Shown here piece after piece: positions 17,047-25,381 of a stretch of DNA of 64,000 nucleotides. Origin of the DNA: Flavobacterium frigoris (lineage in GTDB: Bacteria; Bacteroidota; Bacteroidia; Flavobacteriales; Flavobacteriaceae); contig NZ_FOFZ01000001.1 of NCBI RefSeq assembly GCF_900111075.1, positions 372,001 through 436,000 on the forward strand, written 5' to 3'. Position 1 is the first letter of the stretch. Every line of letters starts with the position of its first letter. Position numbers and translations under genes: made by a program. Under the pieces are notes generated by a model that ran no database searches, was not told the origin of the DNA, and saw only the letters and a list, made by a program, of their open reading frames with translations.

Positions 17047-17943
17047 ATGGTTAATTTAGAATGGTACCGAACGTTTAAATCCGTTTATAAAAACGGTAAT
17101 TTTTCACTTGCCGCCAAAGAGCTTTTTATAAGTCAACCGGCTGTAAGTCAGCAGATGTCGATGCTGGAGGCGCATGTTGGTTATAAACTGTTTAACAGAA
17201 AATCCAAAGGGGTGGAGCCAACAGAATACGCTAAGTTACTAAATAATTTAATCATTGAAGCGTTAGACCGATTGGAAAATGTTGAGAATGGTTTTCGATC
17301 TAAAGCGGTGAACACGAACCAGTTAATATCTGTAGGAATTTCTAAGCATCTGTTCAGTAGTATAGGCAGTTCTTTAATTTCTAAATTCGATTATATCGAT
17401 TTTAGTTTTCATGAAAACGAAATGCTTTTTGAATTGGTTGACACCAAAAAACTAAATTTTGCGGTTATCACTAAAAAGTATGATACTTTTGATACCATCC
17501 AGAAGAAGGTGGGCGACATAAAACAAATTATCGTTGGGTCTTCAAATATTGATGCTTCAGAAGTAAAATCCAAAATCAAAGCCAAAGAGCTCTTGGAAGT
17601 GGAGCATTGGTTAAACAAGCAAAAATGGTACAATCATGATTCGGGTATTCCGCATGTGAAATTATTTTGGCTGCACGTTTTTAATAAAAAGAGGCCATCC
17701 ATGATTTCTAATTTTATTATACCGTCTGAATATGAAATGCTGGACTCACTTTCAAAAAACACAGGGGTTGCGGTAGTCTGGAATTGTAATGCCAAGCAAT
17801 TTATTCAGGATAAAAAATTACAAATAATATGGGATAGCAAGCAAATGCCTACTACAGAAGTTTTTTTGCTGTCGGGTAAAAATGACAATCTTATTAACCC
17901 TTTTCAAGAGATTGAGGCAGAATTGAAAAAGACACTGGAGTGA
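17047..17943 (+). CDS. LysR-family transcriptional regulator
   Basis: From ATG 17047 the product has 298 residues. The N-terminal winged helix-turn-helix is typical: WYRTFKSVYKNGNFSLAAKELF, then ISQPAVSQQMSMLEAHVGYKLF, at about residues 5-48. The C-terminal part is a shorter-than-usual effector-binding region (VGISKHLFSSIGSSL ... VAVVWNCNAKQF). It is divergent from the DJ-1/PfpI and YqhD-like genes, the classic position for a LysR regulator of its neighbours. The longer reading from 16969 would translate the promoter region and is rejected. The stop codon abuts the nadD stop with no gap. Confidence 0.93.
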   Translation: MVNLEWYRTFKSVYKNGNFSLAAKELFISQPAVSQQMSMLEAHVGYKLFNRKSKGVEPTEYAKLLNNLIIEALDRLENVENGFRSKAVNTNQLISVGISKHLFSSIGSSLISKFDYIDFSFHENEMLFELVDTKKLNFAVITKKYDTFDTIQKKVGDIKQIIVGSSNIDASEVKSKIKAKELLEVEHWLNKQKWYNHDSGIPHVKLFWLHVFNKKRPSMISNFIIPSEYEMLDSLSKNTGVAVVWNCNAKQFIQDKKLQIIWDSKQMPTTEVFLLSGKNDNLINPFQEIEAELKKTLE

Positions 17944-18525
17944 TTATTTCTTATAAAAATTATTATGATCAATATATTCCCAAACCTTAGCGGGTAAAAG
18001 AGGTTGAATATTTTTGCCTTCTTTATTGTTGTTTCGAATAAAAGTAGAAGAAATCTCAACTATGGGAGCATCAATTAAATGTACTTTTGGGTGATTTTTC
18101 AGTTCTAGGTTTTCAGGTTCAGTTGAAATTCGAGGATAGACATAGATGTCATGATTTTTCAATATGACCTCGTAGTTTTTCCACTTATACAAGGACTTTA
18201 AGTTGTCCTCTCCCATGATCAATGAAAATTCATGATAGGGAAATTTCTCTTCTAGGTGAACTAACGTGTTTACCGTATAATTAGGCTGCGACAATTTGAA
18301 TTCAATATCTGAGGGTTTCAATTTAGGAAAATCCTCAGTAGCAAGATGCACCATTTGCAATCTATGGTAGTCATCAAGCAAGGTGCTTTTTTTCTTCAAA
18401 GGATTATGCGGGGTTACCACCATCCAAACTTGATCCAAGTTAGAATTCTCGGCCATATGATTGGCGATGATTAGATGCCCAACATGGATGGGGTTGAATG
18501 TTCCGAAATACAATCCTATTTTCAT
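17944..18525 (-). CDS. nadD: Nicotinate-nucleotide adenylyltransferase
   Basis: The enzyme joins nicotinate mononucleotide and ATP to form deamido-NAD in NAD synthesis. I chose ATG 18525 (193 residues, MKIGLYFGTFNPIHVGHLII) because the nucleotidyltransferase core GTFNPIHVGH must lie near the N-terminus. The upstream codons to 18570 belong to a repeat. The second motif ISSTFIRNN lies near the C-terminus. TPHNPLKKK is the usual substrate loop. It is followed downstream by the convergent lysR with no spacing, and gmk and yicC lie upstream on the same strand, an arrangement often seen in Flavobacteriaceae. Confidence 0.96.
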   Translation of the reverse strand: MKIGLYFGTFNPIHVGHLIIANHMAENSNLDQVWMVVTPHNPLKKKSTLLDDYHRLQMVHLATEDFPKLKPSDIEFKLSQPNYTVNTLVHLEEKFPYHEFSLIMGEDNLKSLYKWKNYEVILKNHDIYVYPRISTEPENLELKNHPKVHLIDAPIVEISSTFIRNNNKEGKNIQPLLPAKVWEYIDHNNFYKK

Positions 18526-18533
18526 AAATGTTT

Positions 18534-18634
18534 TGTTTCGCAGAGAATCGCAAAGTATTTGCAAAGACACACAAAGTAATTGATGCTATTTAGCGTATCT
18601 CTTTTTTTTCTTTGTGAGCCTCTGCGGAATAGTT
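18534..18634. repeat. Intergenic repeat of the 'CGCAGAG ... CTCTGCGG' type
   Basis: The gmk-nadD spacer holds TTTCGCAGAGAATCGCAAAG at its left end and CTTTGTGAGCCTCTGCGG at its right end. These are inverted relative to each other, with further GCAAAG/CACAAAG words inside. It can form a long imperfect hairpin and resembles a repeat found in many Bacteroidota genomes. Confidence 0.65.
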
Positions 18635-18635
18635 T

Positions 18636-19208
18636 TTATTTTACAAAATCCTTCACCAATTGATGCGCTTCCTCAAGAGCAATAGCCAAATCATAGTTTT
18701 TTATAATAGTGTCAAATTGCGGGGCAGTGGCTAACTCAACCGAAGCTTTAGCAATTCGCATATTGATTTTATCTTCACTTTCAGTGGAGCGTTCTTTTAG
18801 TCTTCTTTTTAATTCATCTACGCTAGGTGGTTTGACGAATACCGCTAGTGTTTCCTCTGGAAATTTATGTTTAATACGAAGTCCGCCAACGACATCAATA
18901 TCAAAAATCACATTTTTTCCTTTGGCCCAGATGCGATCTACTTCACTTTTTAAAGTTCCGTAGAAATTGTCTCTGTATACTTCTTCCCATTCCAGAAAGT
19001 CGTCATTCTTGATGTGTTGTTTGAACTCTTTAGTAGACATGAAGTAGTAATCTTTTCCACTTACTTCCTCGCCTCTAGGATCACGAGAAGCTGCCGAAAT
19101 TGAGAATTCTAAATTCAGATCTTCTTGGTTTAATAAATGTCTGACGATGGTCGTTTTTCCGGACCCTGAAGGTGCCGAAAACACTATTAATTTTCCTCCT
19201 TTGTTCAT
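18636..19208 (-). CDS. gmk: Guanylate kinase
   Basis: A 190-residue kinase that phosphorylates GMP to GDP with ATP. The P-loop is FSAPSGSGKTT near residues 10-20. SAASRDPRGEEVSGKDYYFMS is the GMP-binding region, and the DIDVVGGLRIK segment and KRRLKERSTESEDKI lid are also typical. The length is normal. It sits between yicC and nadD on one strand, and gmk next to yicC is a widely conserved pairing. The 39-bp spacer to yicC holds a C/G-rich palindrome that starts inside the yicC stop codon. Confidence 0.97.
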   Translation of the reverse strand: MNKGGKLIVFSAPSGSGKTTIVRHLLNQEDLNLEFSISAASRDPRGEEVSGKDYYFMSTKEFKQHIKNDDFLEWEEVYRDNFYGTLKSEVDRIWAKGKNVIFDIDVVGGLRIKHKFPEETLAVFVKPPSVDELKRRLKERSTESEDKINMRIAKASVELATAPQFDTIIKNYDLAIALEEAHQLVKDFVK

Positions 19209-19225
19209 TTTTTATTTTTTTTTAT

Positions 19226-19248
19226 TCCCCTTCTGGGGTTAGGGGGAT
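19226..19248. repeat. C/G-rich palindromic element, copy 2
   Basis: On the minus strand it reads CCCCCTAACCCCAGAAGGGG. It overlaps the yicC stop codon and can form a short strong hairpin. It is related to the elements at 6056 and 20262. Confidence 0.65.
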
Positions 19249-20108
19249 TACAACACGTTTAAAACCTGTTCCTTGATTTTTTCTAATTCGTCTTTCATTT
19301 GAACGACTAATTTCTGCATTTGTGCATGATTGGATTTAGATCCCATCGTATTAATTTCACGACCCATTTCTTGAGTAATGAAACCTAGTTTTCTACCGTT
19401 AGCTTCCGTTCCGTTAATAGTCTCCAAGAAATAATCCAGGTGATTGGTCAAACGTACTTTTTCTTCGGTTATGTCTAGTTTCTCTAAATAATAGATTAAT
19501 TCTTGTTCAAAACGATTTTCATCTACATTTACTTTCAACTCATCAATAGCAGTTTGTAAACGATCTTTTATAGCTTGTACGCGTTCTGGATCTAATGCTA
19601 AAGCTTCAGTCATGTACTGACGAATATTCCCGATGCGCAATTGAAATTCTTTTTCTAGTGAAAGCCCTTCGTCTCTTCTAAAAGTCTTAATATTATTCAA
19701 ACTTTCTTCGATTACGATTTTAATTTGTGCCCAGTCATTTTCATCAATTTCATCACGCTCAATTTTTAAAGCATCTGGCATTCTCACTGCCATTTTCATC
19801 AATTCCGTTTCATCTGCGTCTGCATAAACGGCTTTCAATTGATTGATATATGCTTTTACGATTGGCACATTCACTTTGGTAGTTGTTTGTTCAGCGGTAC
19901 TTTCGATAAAAATAGAAAAATCTACTTTTCCTCTTTCAAGCGTAGAAGCAATTTGAGTACGTAAACCCAATTCCATTTCGCGGTAAAGAGAAGGCATTCT
20001 CACGTTTAGATCTAAACCTTTACTGTTTAAAGATTTTACTTCTACTGTTATTTTTTTGGTTGGTAATTGAATAGTTGCTTTACCAAAACCGGTCATTGAT
20101 TGTATCAT
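19248..20108 (-). CDS. yicC: YicC family endoribonuclease-like protein
   Basis: A 286-residue YicC/YloC protein. Members are linked to RNA turnover and stationary-phase growth, and recent work treats them as ribonucleases. The invariant N-terminus MIQSMTGFGKA is present. The C-terminal DUF1732 segment reads GREINTMGSKSNHAQMQKLV, then an acidic helix to LNVL. The central part holds RRDEGLSLEKEF. Its pairing with gmk downstream is conserved across many phyla. A start at 20108 is certain from the N-terminal motif. Confidence 0.95.
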   Translation of the reverse strand: MIQSMTGFGKATIQLPTKKITVEVKSLNSKGLDLNVRMPSLYREMELGLRTQIASTLERGKVDFSIFIESTAEQTTTKVNVPIVKAYINQLKAVYADADETELMKMAVRMPDALKIERDEIDENDWAQIKIVIEESLNNIKTFRRDEGLSLEKEFQLRIGNIRQYMTEALALDPERVQAIKDRLQTAIDELKVNVDENRFEQELIYYLEKLDITEEKVRLTNHLDYFLETINGTEANGRKLGFITQEMGREINTMGSKSNHAQMQKLVVQMKDELEKIKEQVLNVL

Positions 20109-20143
20109 ATAGTTGTATAAAAGAGTTCAAAGGTAATAAAAAA

Positions 20144-20257
20144 GTGGTCAGTGGTCCGTTTTTTAGCATTCAGTCTTGGTCACACTCACTGTTTTCACGT
20201 TTCAATTTTCACAAGCGGGTTTCCGATTCCAATTTTCGGTTCTAATTTTCGAGTTTA
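20144..20257. repeat. Heptamer repeats between EamA gene and yicC
   Basis: GTGGTCA (20144) and GTGGTCC (20151) are adjacent heptamers. TTTCACG (20193), TTTCAAT (20200) and TTTCACA (20207) are three more in register. Further degenerate units of the form TTCGGTT / TCCAATT follow. Read on the minus strand the order is C/G-rich element, GTGAAAA-type units, then CTGACCA-type units, the same order as at 6056-6230. Confidence 0.6.
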
Positions 20258-21159
20258 GTCTCCCCCTTCTTCTGAGGGGACTGGGGGGAGGATGTCACCA
20301 TATACACGCCCACAAATATCAATAGCGCCGAAATTATTTTTACCAGACTCAATTCGTCTTTGCCTAAACCAATGGCAAATATTGTAGCAAAAAGTGGTTG
20401 GAGATAAATAAAAACAGCAACGGTTGTTGGTTTTAATTCTTTCATGGTAATCAGGTTTAACAAATAGGTAATAAAGGTGGAGATCACCACTACAAATACT
20501 ATTTTCCAATACACCAAATTTGGTACTACTGTCCAGTCTGTTGCTTCAAATTGGCTCCAGCCAAAAGGTAAGACCATCAAAAAGCCAAATAAATAAATCC
20601 ATTTCACAAAGGTGAAGGCATTGTATTTATCCATTAATTTCTTTACGATTATCAAGTAAAAACCATAAGAAACGGCATTTACAAAAACCAGTATATTACC
20701 AAGGCTTGCATTTGTAGCGCTACCAATGGAACGGCCGTATAATATAAGAGATCCCGTTCCTATCAATCCTAAAATAATCCCCATCACCATACGTTTTCGC
20801 ATACGCTCTTTCATGATAATGGCCGAAAGAACTAATACAATCATTGGGGTGGTCACCATAATCACAGATGCCGAGATAGGAGAAGTTAGGCTTAATCCTT
20901 TAAAAAAAGTAAGCATGTTAAAAGCGACACCAAAGAATGCTGCAGCAATAATACGCGGGAAATCGTTAAAGGCTATCTTTTCCTTTGGCATAAAAAGCCA
21001 GGACAGCCAGAATAGAAGCATAGCGCCACTTACCCGCAACAAAATAAAGCCATAAGCATCAATGTATTGTGGCATTACGTCCTTTGCAATGGTAAAGGTG
21101 ACCCCGTAAATTACGGAAACAATCGTAGCGCCAAACAGCGCAACATTCCTTTTAGACAT
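20242..21159 (-). CDS. EamA/DMT-family transporter
   Basis: A 305-residue inner-membrane permease with about ten predicted helices in two EamA repeats (first near 5-135, second near 150-285). FTIAKDVMPQYIDAYGFILLRV and the second-repeat start LGNILVFVNAVSYGFYLIIVKKL are typical of drug/metabolite exporters. The substrate cannot be told from sequence. It overlaps the ArsC-like gene by 8 bp. The last 16 or so residues (from SSPQSPQKKGETKLEN) are encoded by the C/G-rich intergenic repeat, so the original C-terminus has been replaced or extended. Confidence 0.9.
   Translation of the reverse strand: MSKRNVALFGATIVSVIYGVTFTIAKDVMPQYIDAYGFILLRVSGAMLLFWLSWLFMPKEKIAFNDFPRIIAAAFFGVAFNMLTFFKGLSLTSPISASVIMVTTPMIVLVLSAIIMKERMRKRMVMGIILGLIGTGSLILYGRSIGSATNASLGNILVFVNAVSYGFYLIIVKKLMDKYNAFTFVKWIYLFGFLMVLPFGWSQFEATDWTVVPNLVYWKIVFVVVISTFITYLLNLITMKELKPTTVAVFIYLQPLFATIFAIGLGKDELSLVKIISALLIFVGVYMVTSSPQSPQKKGETKLEN
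20262..20292. repeat. C/G-rich palindromic element, copy 3, inside a CDS
   Basis: On the minus strand it reads CCTCCCCCCAGTCCCCTC then AGAAGAAGGGGGA. It resembles 6056-6090 but lies within the last codons of the EamA transporter gene. Confidence 0.75.
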
Positions 21160-21508
21160 TAGCCAACGCTTTCATTACCTGAAGCATGTTTTGTTGGGTT
21201 CCACCCACGTAAACCGCATTATTAATAACAAAAACGGGTCTACTCAAAAAAGTATAATGCTCTAAGATGTATTTTTTATAATCCTCTTCAGTCAAGGATT
21301 TGTCTTTCAAATTCATCGACTTATACAACTGGGCTTTTTTGCTAAACAACGCTTCGTAACTTCCTGAAAGTTGGTACATTTCCTCTAGTTCGGCTGTTGT
21401 TAATGGGTCTTGTTTGATGTCACGAAACACAAGGTCATTTCCTTTTGGTAACGATTTTATAATTTTTCTACAAGTATCGCAGGAAGCGATGTAATATATT
21501 TTATTCAT
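21152..21508 (-). CDS. ArsC/Spx-family protein
   Basis: From ATG 21508 the product has 118 residues with a thioredoxin-like fold of the ArsC/Spx/YffB group. The redox motif is CDTC in YYIASCDTCRKIIKSL near the N-terminus. FRDIKQDPLTTAELEEM and FLSRPVFVINNAVYVGG are also conserved. Earlier ATGs at 21520 and 21544 add codons that overlap the divergent promoter region, so I prefer 21508. It overlaps the transporter start by 8 bp, suggesting one operon. True arsenate reductase activity is uncertain, since members of this group also act as regulators or glutathione-linked reductases. Confidence 0.88.
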   Translation of the reverse strand: MNKIYYIASCDTCRKIIKSLPKGNDLVFRDIKQDPLTTAELEEMYQLSGSYEALFSKKAQLYKSMNLKDKSLTEEDYKKYILEHYTFLSRPVFVINNAVYVGGTQQNMLQVMKALANV

Positions 21509-21585
21509 AATAAGATGCATTTTCTTTGTGCAAAGAAAATTCATTTGAGACGGAAAATGATTATTTTTATCAAAAATTTAGAAAA

Positions 21586-22041
21586 ATGCAACAAACACTA
21601 GACGTTACCAGAACAAGTAGAAACATACTATCTCAAATGTTGGCGGGGTATACATTGGAACAATTGAATAAGATACCAGAAGGATACAACAATAACTTGA
21701 TTTGGAATATTGCCCATGTCGTTGTCGTTCAACAGATGTTGGTTTACAAACTATCTGGAATACCTATGATGATTTCAGACGAAATGGTCGAGAAATATAA
21801 AAAAGGAAGCAAACCAGAACATATTGCAACTCAAGCCGAGGTCGATGAAATCAAAACATTACTTACGGAAACCATCAATCAAACGGAAACCGATTTAGAA
21901 AGTAAAATCTTTATAAATTATCAGGAATACCCAACATCTGCCGGGAATGTGCTAAAAAGCGCTTCTGATGCAATGGTTTTCAATAATTTTCACGAAGGGC
22001 TGCACATTGGAATTATAATGAGTATCCGTAAATTTATTTAA
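21586..22041 (+). CDS. DinB-like four-helix protein
   Basis: From ATG 21586 the product has 151 residues. It matches the DinB/YfiT-like metal-binding four-helix bundle (DinB_2 group), which in some actinobacteria and Bacillus uses bacillithiol or mycothiol. Likely metal-ligand histidines lie in NNLIWNIAHVVVVQQM and at NNFHEGLHIGI near the C-terminus. Flavobacteria can make bacillithiol, so a thiol-transferase role is possible but unproven. An in-frame ATG at 21526 would overlap the divergent gene and is less likely. It is followed by a stem-loop repeat. Confidence 0.88.
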   Translation: MQQTLDVTRTSRNILSQMLAGYTLEQLNKIPEGYNNNLIWNIAHVVVVQQMLVYKLSGIPMMISDEMVEKYKKGSKPEHIATQAEVDEIKTLLTETINQTETDLESKIFINYQEYPTSAGNVLKSASDAMVFNNFHEGLHIGIIMSIRKFI

Positions 22042-22057
22042 GAGGATTAGGGTCAGG

Positions 22058-22196
22058 AGCTACTCCCGCTTTCCATTACAACCTCTCATGCTCCACCCTT
22101 TTTTCTACGCTATAAAAGGAGCCTCCGCTGGTCGCTCTTTTCTACCAGAAAAAAACAGGGTGGAGTGCAAGAGGGTTTCCACTTCAATCGGGGCTA
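22058..22196. repeat. GGGCTA stem-loop element, copy 2
   Basis: The left end AGCTACTCCCGCT and the right end CTTCAATCGGGGCTA match the other copies. Inner arms around 22079-22098 (AACCTCT...CTCCACCCT) and 22157-22177 (AGGGTGGAG...GAGGGTT) pair with few mismatches. This copy is longer (about 140 bp) than the other two. Confidence 0.75.
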
Positions 22197-22218
22197 AAAT
22201 TCACTATAAATCTAATAA

Positions 22219-22962
22219 CTATTTAATCAACAAATAGTCATTGACTTCCTTATACGTCAACAATAATTCTTTTGTTCCATCAGCATAAGAGGCCACTTCA
22301 TAGGGATTGTAAAATAAAAGCAATCCTTTATCGGTGTAAAACAGGTTTTGAGGCAAATGAAAGGTATCGTCTTCAAATAGTAATCCCGTTTGATTAATAG
22401 ATCCTTTTTCGGGGATTTTATATTTGTTTCTGAATTCCTTTTCGGCAAAAGCCCTAAAGGCATTTCGATCCTTGAATAATTGATGTTGCAAAATTGTTTT
22501 CCCGGTATTAGGGTCAAACAGTAAAGAACGAATTCCCTGATAGCCATGAGCTCCGCCGGTATAGGTGTAGTGTTTAATTTCGATATTAATGATGTTCTCC
22601 GACACATATTTTACTTCGCCATCAATCTTCGCCTCCCAACCAAAGGAGTCTTTTGGAAAATCCTTTTGCAGTTGCTCGTACGAATCGATAAACGAACTGA
22701 CTAATCCTTTGTAGTCTGTCGATGTATAGGGCTTTTCTCCAAAGTACACGATCTGTTTTAAAACAGAGAATACTTTTTTATTGATGCTGTCGGCGACTAT
22801 TGGGACGTCTTTGGCAATAGGAATTCGCACACTGATATGAGGGCAATTATCTTTGCAGGCTAAACGCGTCTTTTTCTCAAAAGTCTGATCTTCAAAAACC
22901 AGTTCTTTTTCACAACGGGCAAAAAGAAAGAATACGGATGCAAAAAGGATGTAGTTTTTCAT
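22219..22962 (-). CDS. DUF3298/DUF4163 lipoprotein (RsiV-like)
   Basis: A 247-residue exported lipoprotein: MKNYILFASVFFLFARC is a signal peptide with a lipobox cysteine at 17. The body holds an N-terminal DUF4163-like part (RIPIAKDVPIVADSINKKVF) and a C-terminal DUF3298-like part (TYTGGAHGYQGIRSLLFDPNTG), the combination known from RsiV and related anti-sigma proteins. Here there is no membrane-spanning anti-sigma domain and no sigma factor next door, so it is more likely a cell-surface protein that binds glycan or lysozyme. That is inference. It lies alone between the stem-loop element and a divergent methionine-pathway gene. Confidence 0.88.
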   Translation of the reverse strand: MKNYILFASVFFLFARCEKELVFEDQTFEKKTRLACKDNCPHISVRIPIAKDVPIVADSINKKVFSVLKQIVYFGEKPYTSTDYKGLVSSFIDSYEQLQKDFPKDSFGWEAKIDGEVKYVSENIINIEIKHYTYTGGAHGYQGIRSLLFDPNTGKTILQHQLFKDRNAFRAFAEKEFRNKYKIPEKGSINQTGLLFEDDTFHLPQNLFYTDKGLLLFYNPYEVASYADGTKELLLTYKEVNDYLLIK

Positions 22963-23065
22963 TTCAAAAAATTGTTAATTAAATACAAAGGTAGGAACTA
23001 GTGCCTTGTTCCAAATAATTTAATGGGTAAGTTTGTAAAACCTTTAAAATTGAAAATTAAAAGAC

Positions 23066-24208
23066 ATGAAATTCAATACTAAAACAATACACGGCGGGCA
23101 ACATCATGATTCAAGTACAGGTGCAGTAATGCCACCGGTATATCAAACGACGACGTTTGCACAAACAAGCCCGGGGCAACCTATTGGGGATTATGAATAC
23201 AGTAGAACTGCAAATCCTACTAGGTCGGCTTTAGAAAATGCTTTGGCGAGTTTAGAAAATGGTGCAAGAGGATTGGCTTTTTCATCTGGCTTAGCGGCAA
23301 CAGATTGTTTGATGCGAGGATTGAAAGCAGGTGACGAGGTGATTGCTATGGATGATTTGTATGGAGGAACATATAGATTGTTTACAAAAATATATAAAGA
23401 TTCAGGAATAGTATTCCACTTTGTAGATATGAATGATATGGAAAAATTCAAGTCATTGATTAATGAAAACACCAAATTAGTTTGGGTCGAAACACCAACG
23501 AATCCTATGATGAAACTGGTAGATATCGAAGCAATTGCTAAAATTACAAAAGAAAATAAAGTGATTTTTGCTGTTGATAATACTTTTGCAACACCGTATT
23601 TGCAAAATCCATTGGATTTAGGTGCAGATATCGTGATGCATTCGGCCACAAAATACCTTGCAGGACATTCTGATGTTATGGCAGGTGCTTTGATTATGAA
23701 AGAGGAACAACTAGGCAAACAAATGCATTTTCAACAATTTGCTACTGGAGCGATATTGGGGCCAATGGATAGTTTTTTAGTGCTGAGAGGAATAAAAACA
23801 TTGCATTTAAGAATGCAAAGACACTGTGAAAATGGAGAAAAAATAGCTGAATTTTTGAACAATCATCCAAAAGTTAAAACCGTTTATTATCCAGGATTAA
23901 AAACTAATCCATTTCATGAGCTTGCCAAAAAGCAAATGCGTGGTTTTGGCGGAATGGTGTCTTTCAATTTCGTATCCGGTAAAAAAGAAGATGCAATTGA
24001 TTTTCTTGAAAAAATAAAAATATTCACCTTAGCGGAATCTTTAGGAGGAGTAGAATCGCTGGCAAATTACTCCGTAATGATGGCCCACGCATCGATTCCG
24101 GAAGATAAAAGAAAGGAAATTGGGATTACTGATGATTTAGTTCGATTAAGCGTAGGTATTGAAGATGCAGATGATTTAATCGAAGACTTAAAACAAGCAT
24201 TAGCATAA
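23066..24208 (+). CDS. Cystathionine gamma-synthase/lyase (Cys/Met PLP enzyme)
   Basis: A 380-residue PLP enzyme of the Cys/Met metabolism family, acting in transsulfuration: either cystathionine gamma-synthase from O-acyl-homoserine and cysteine, or a gamma-lyase. The N-terminus reads KTIHGGQHHDSSTGAVMPPVYQTTT. The PLP lysine is K196 in SATKYLAGHSDVMAG. Y and R of YEYSRTANPTR bind the cofactor phosphate, and ESLGGVESLANYSVMMAHAS is the C-terminal signature. Synthase and lyase cannot be separated by eye. No SAM riboswitch is visible upstream. A terminator follows at 24249. Confidence 0.93.
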   Translation: MKFNTKTIHGGQHHDSSTGAVMPPVYQTTTFAQTSPGQPIGDYEYSRTANPTRSALENALASLENGARGLAFSSGLAATDCLMRGLKAGDEVIAMDDLYGGTYRLFTKIYKDSGIVFHFVDMNDMEKFKSLINENTKLVWVETPTNPMMKLVDIEAIAKITKENKVIFAVDNTFATPYLQNPLDLGADIVMHSATKYLAGHSDVMAGALIMKEEQLGKQMHFQQFATGAILGPMDSFLVLRGIKTLHLRMQRHCENGEKIAEFLNNHPKVKTVYYPGLKTNPFHELAKKQMRGFGGMVSFNFVSGKKEDAIDFLEKIKIFTLAESLGGVESLANYSVMMAHASIPEDKRKEIGITDDLVRLSVGIEDADDLIEDLKQALA

Positions 24209-24248
24209 TTAGGAATAGACTTCTTTATTTAGCGGTTTTATAGAGCAT

Positions 24249-24282
24249 AAAAAAGTCCCAATTTGTTTGGGACTTTTTTTTT
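24249..24282. terminator. Bidirectional terminator
   Basis: AAAAAAGTCCCA pairs with TGGGACTTTTTTTT around a short loop. It serves both the cystathionine gene and the converging outer-membrane protein gene. Confidence 0.92.
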
Positions 24283-24297
24283 ATTTTCAATCAGAAA

Positions 24298-25104
24298 TTA
24301 GTCAGAAAGGTAGTAGATATAACCTACGTTAAGCCAGAGCAACCAATCATTTGTTTTATTTTCAGTATATATTTTTCTGTTAGGGTTAAGACCGTCAATC
24401 CAATCGGAATCAAAATATTGAAGTCGTAAATCAATCATTAAATCTTGTAGCGGACTTAGTTTGTATCTTGTTCCAATACTGCTTACTACAGAGAGTGTAG
24501 TTCCTTTTTCGCTAGAAAATCCGTAAGGCCGGCCAGCAGATGGGGTTAAGTATTTAGGAAATGTCGCTGCTGTTGTGCCTAATATTCCAAGTGTTGAATT
24601 TGCTTTGGTGGTATAGCCACTAATTTGACCTCCAAAGCTAACAAATGGAGAAAAGCTACTGTAGCTTCTTTCAAAAGCATGGATGTTTTTTAAGTTATAT
24701 TCTAATTGCATTCCAAAGTTTAAAAGTTGGGTAGAACCATACATGCCTTTTAGTTGTTGAACAGCAAGTGAGTTTGGGTCACCTTCAACATATTTTCCTT
24801 TATTTTCTAAATTGGACTTGCTGTAAGATATTTCTGTTCGCACTTTGAAATGCTCTTTGAAATAAGTGTCTTCACTAAAGGCTCTTTGGTTGTATGAGAA
24901 GTTTAAAAAGTGGACAATTCCAATTCCGAAACCAGAATTATTAAAGTTATTTGTAGAACTATTTCTTGCCCCATAGTCAGATCGTAACTCAACTGGACCA
25001 GCTATAATACCAATTTCATGCGCAAGACCATATTGTGATTGTGCATTTGCATTAAATGACAAGCCAAATAAAACAAATAAAAAGATAGCGAGGTGTTTGA
25101 GCAT
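24298..25104 (-). CDS. Outer-membrane beta-barrel protein (THC0290_0291-like)
   Basis: A 268-residue exported protein. The signal peptide ends SFNANAQ at about residue 22. The mature part alternates aromatic and polar residues and ends in a strand closing with Y (NVGYIYYLSD), as in outer-membrane barrels. The N-terminus of the mature protein, HEIGIIAGPVELRSDYGARN, resembles a Flavobacteriaceae family known as THC0290_0291, whose function is unknown. It converges with the cystathionine gene on a shared terminator and is divergent from gdhA, with 277 bp between. Confidence 0.85.
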   Translation of the reverse strand: MLKHLAIFLFVLFGLSFNANAQSQYGLAHEIGIIAGPVELRSDYGARNSSTNNFNNSGFGIGIVHFLNFSYNQRAFSEDTYFKEHFKVRTEISYSKSNLENKGKYVEGDPNSLAVQQLKGMYGSTQLLNFGMQLEYNLKNIHAFERSYSSFSPFVSFGGQISGYTTKANSTLGILGTTAATFPKYLTPSAGRPYGFSSEKGTTLSVVSSIGTRYKLSPLQDLMIDLRLQYFDSDWIDGLNPNRKIYTENKTNDWLLWLNVGYIYYLSD

Positions 25105-25326
25105 TTTTTTGTTGAAATTTCAAGTACTGACAAATATATAAAAAACATCATTCATCCATTTAAAATAAATTTTAAAATAAATAATTAAAAGCTGAAATGC
25201 TTAAGAAAAGCACAACGTTTTTCAATAAAGCACAACGTCAAATCCTAATTTTTTAAGGAATGATTGGTAAAAAGATAATTCGCCAAGATATAGTTAAATA
25301 TTATTAAGAAATATTCTCAGAACTCG

Positions 25327-25334
25327 TATCTTTG
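25327..25334 (+). promoter_or_regulatory. gdhA promoter -7 element
   Basis: TATCTTTG, a perfect TAnnTTTG match, lies 47 bp before the gdhA ATG. An A/T-rich leader follows. Confidence 0.65.
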
Positions 25335-25381
25335 TACGCACTAACGAAAACGTTTTCTTAAACGTTAATAATCTAAGAATC

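Noticed and set aside
22963..23065. SAM riboswitch before the cystathionine gene
   Set aside because: Only a small GGAAC...GTTCC hairpin is present, with no conserved SAM-I or SAM-II core.
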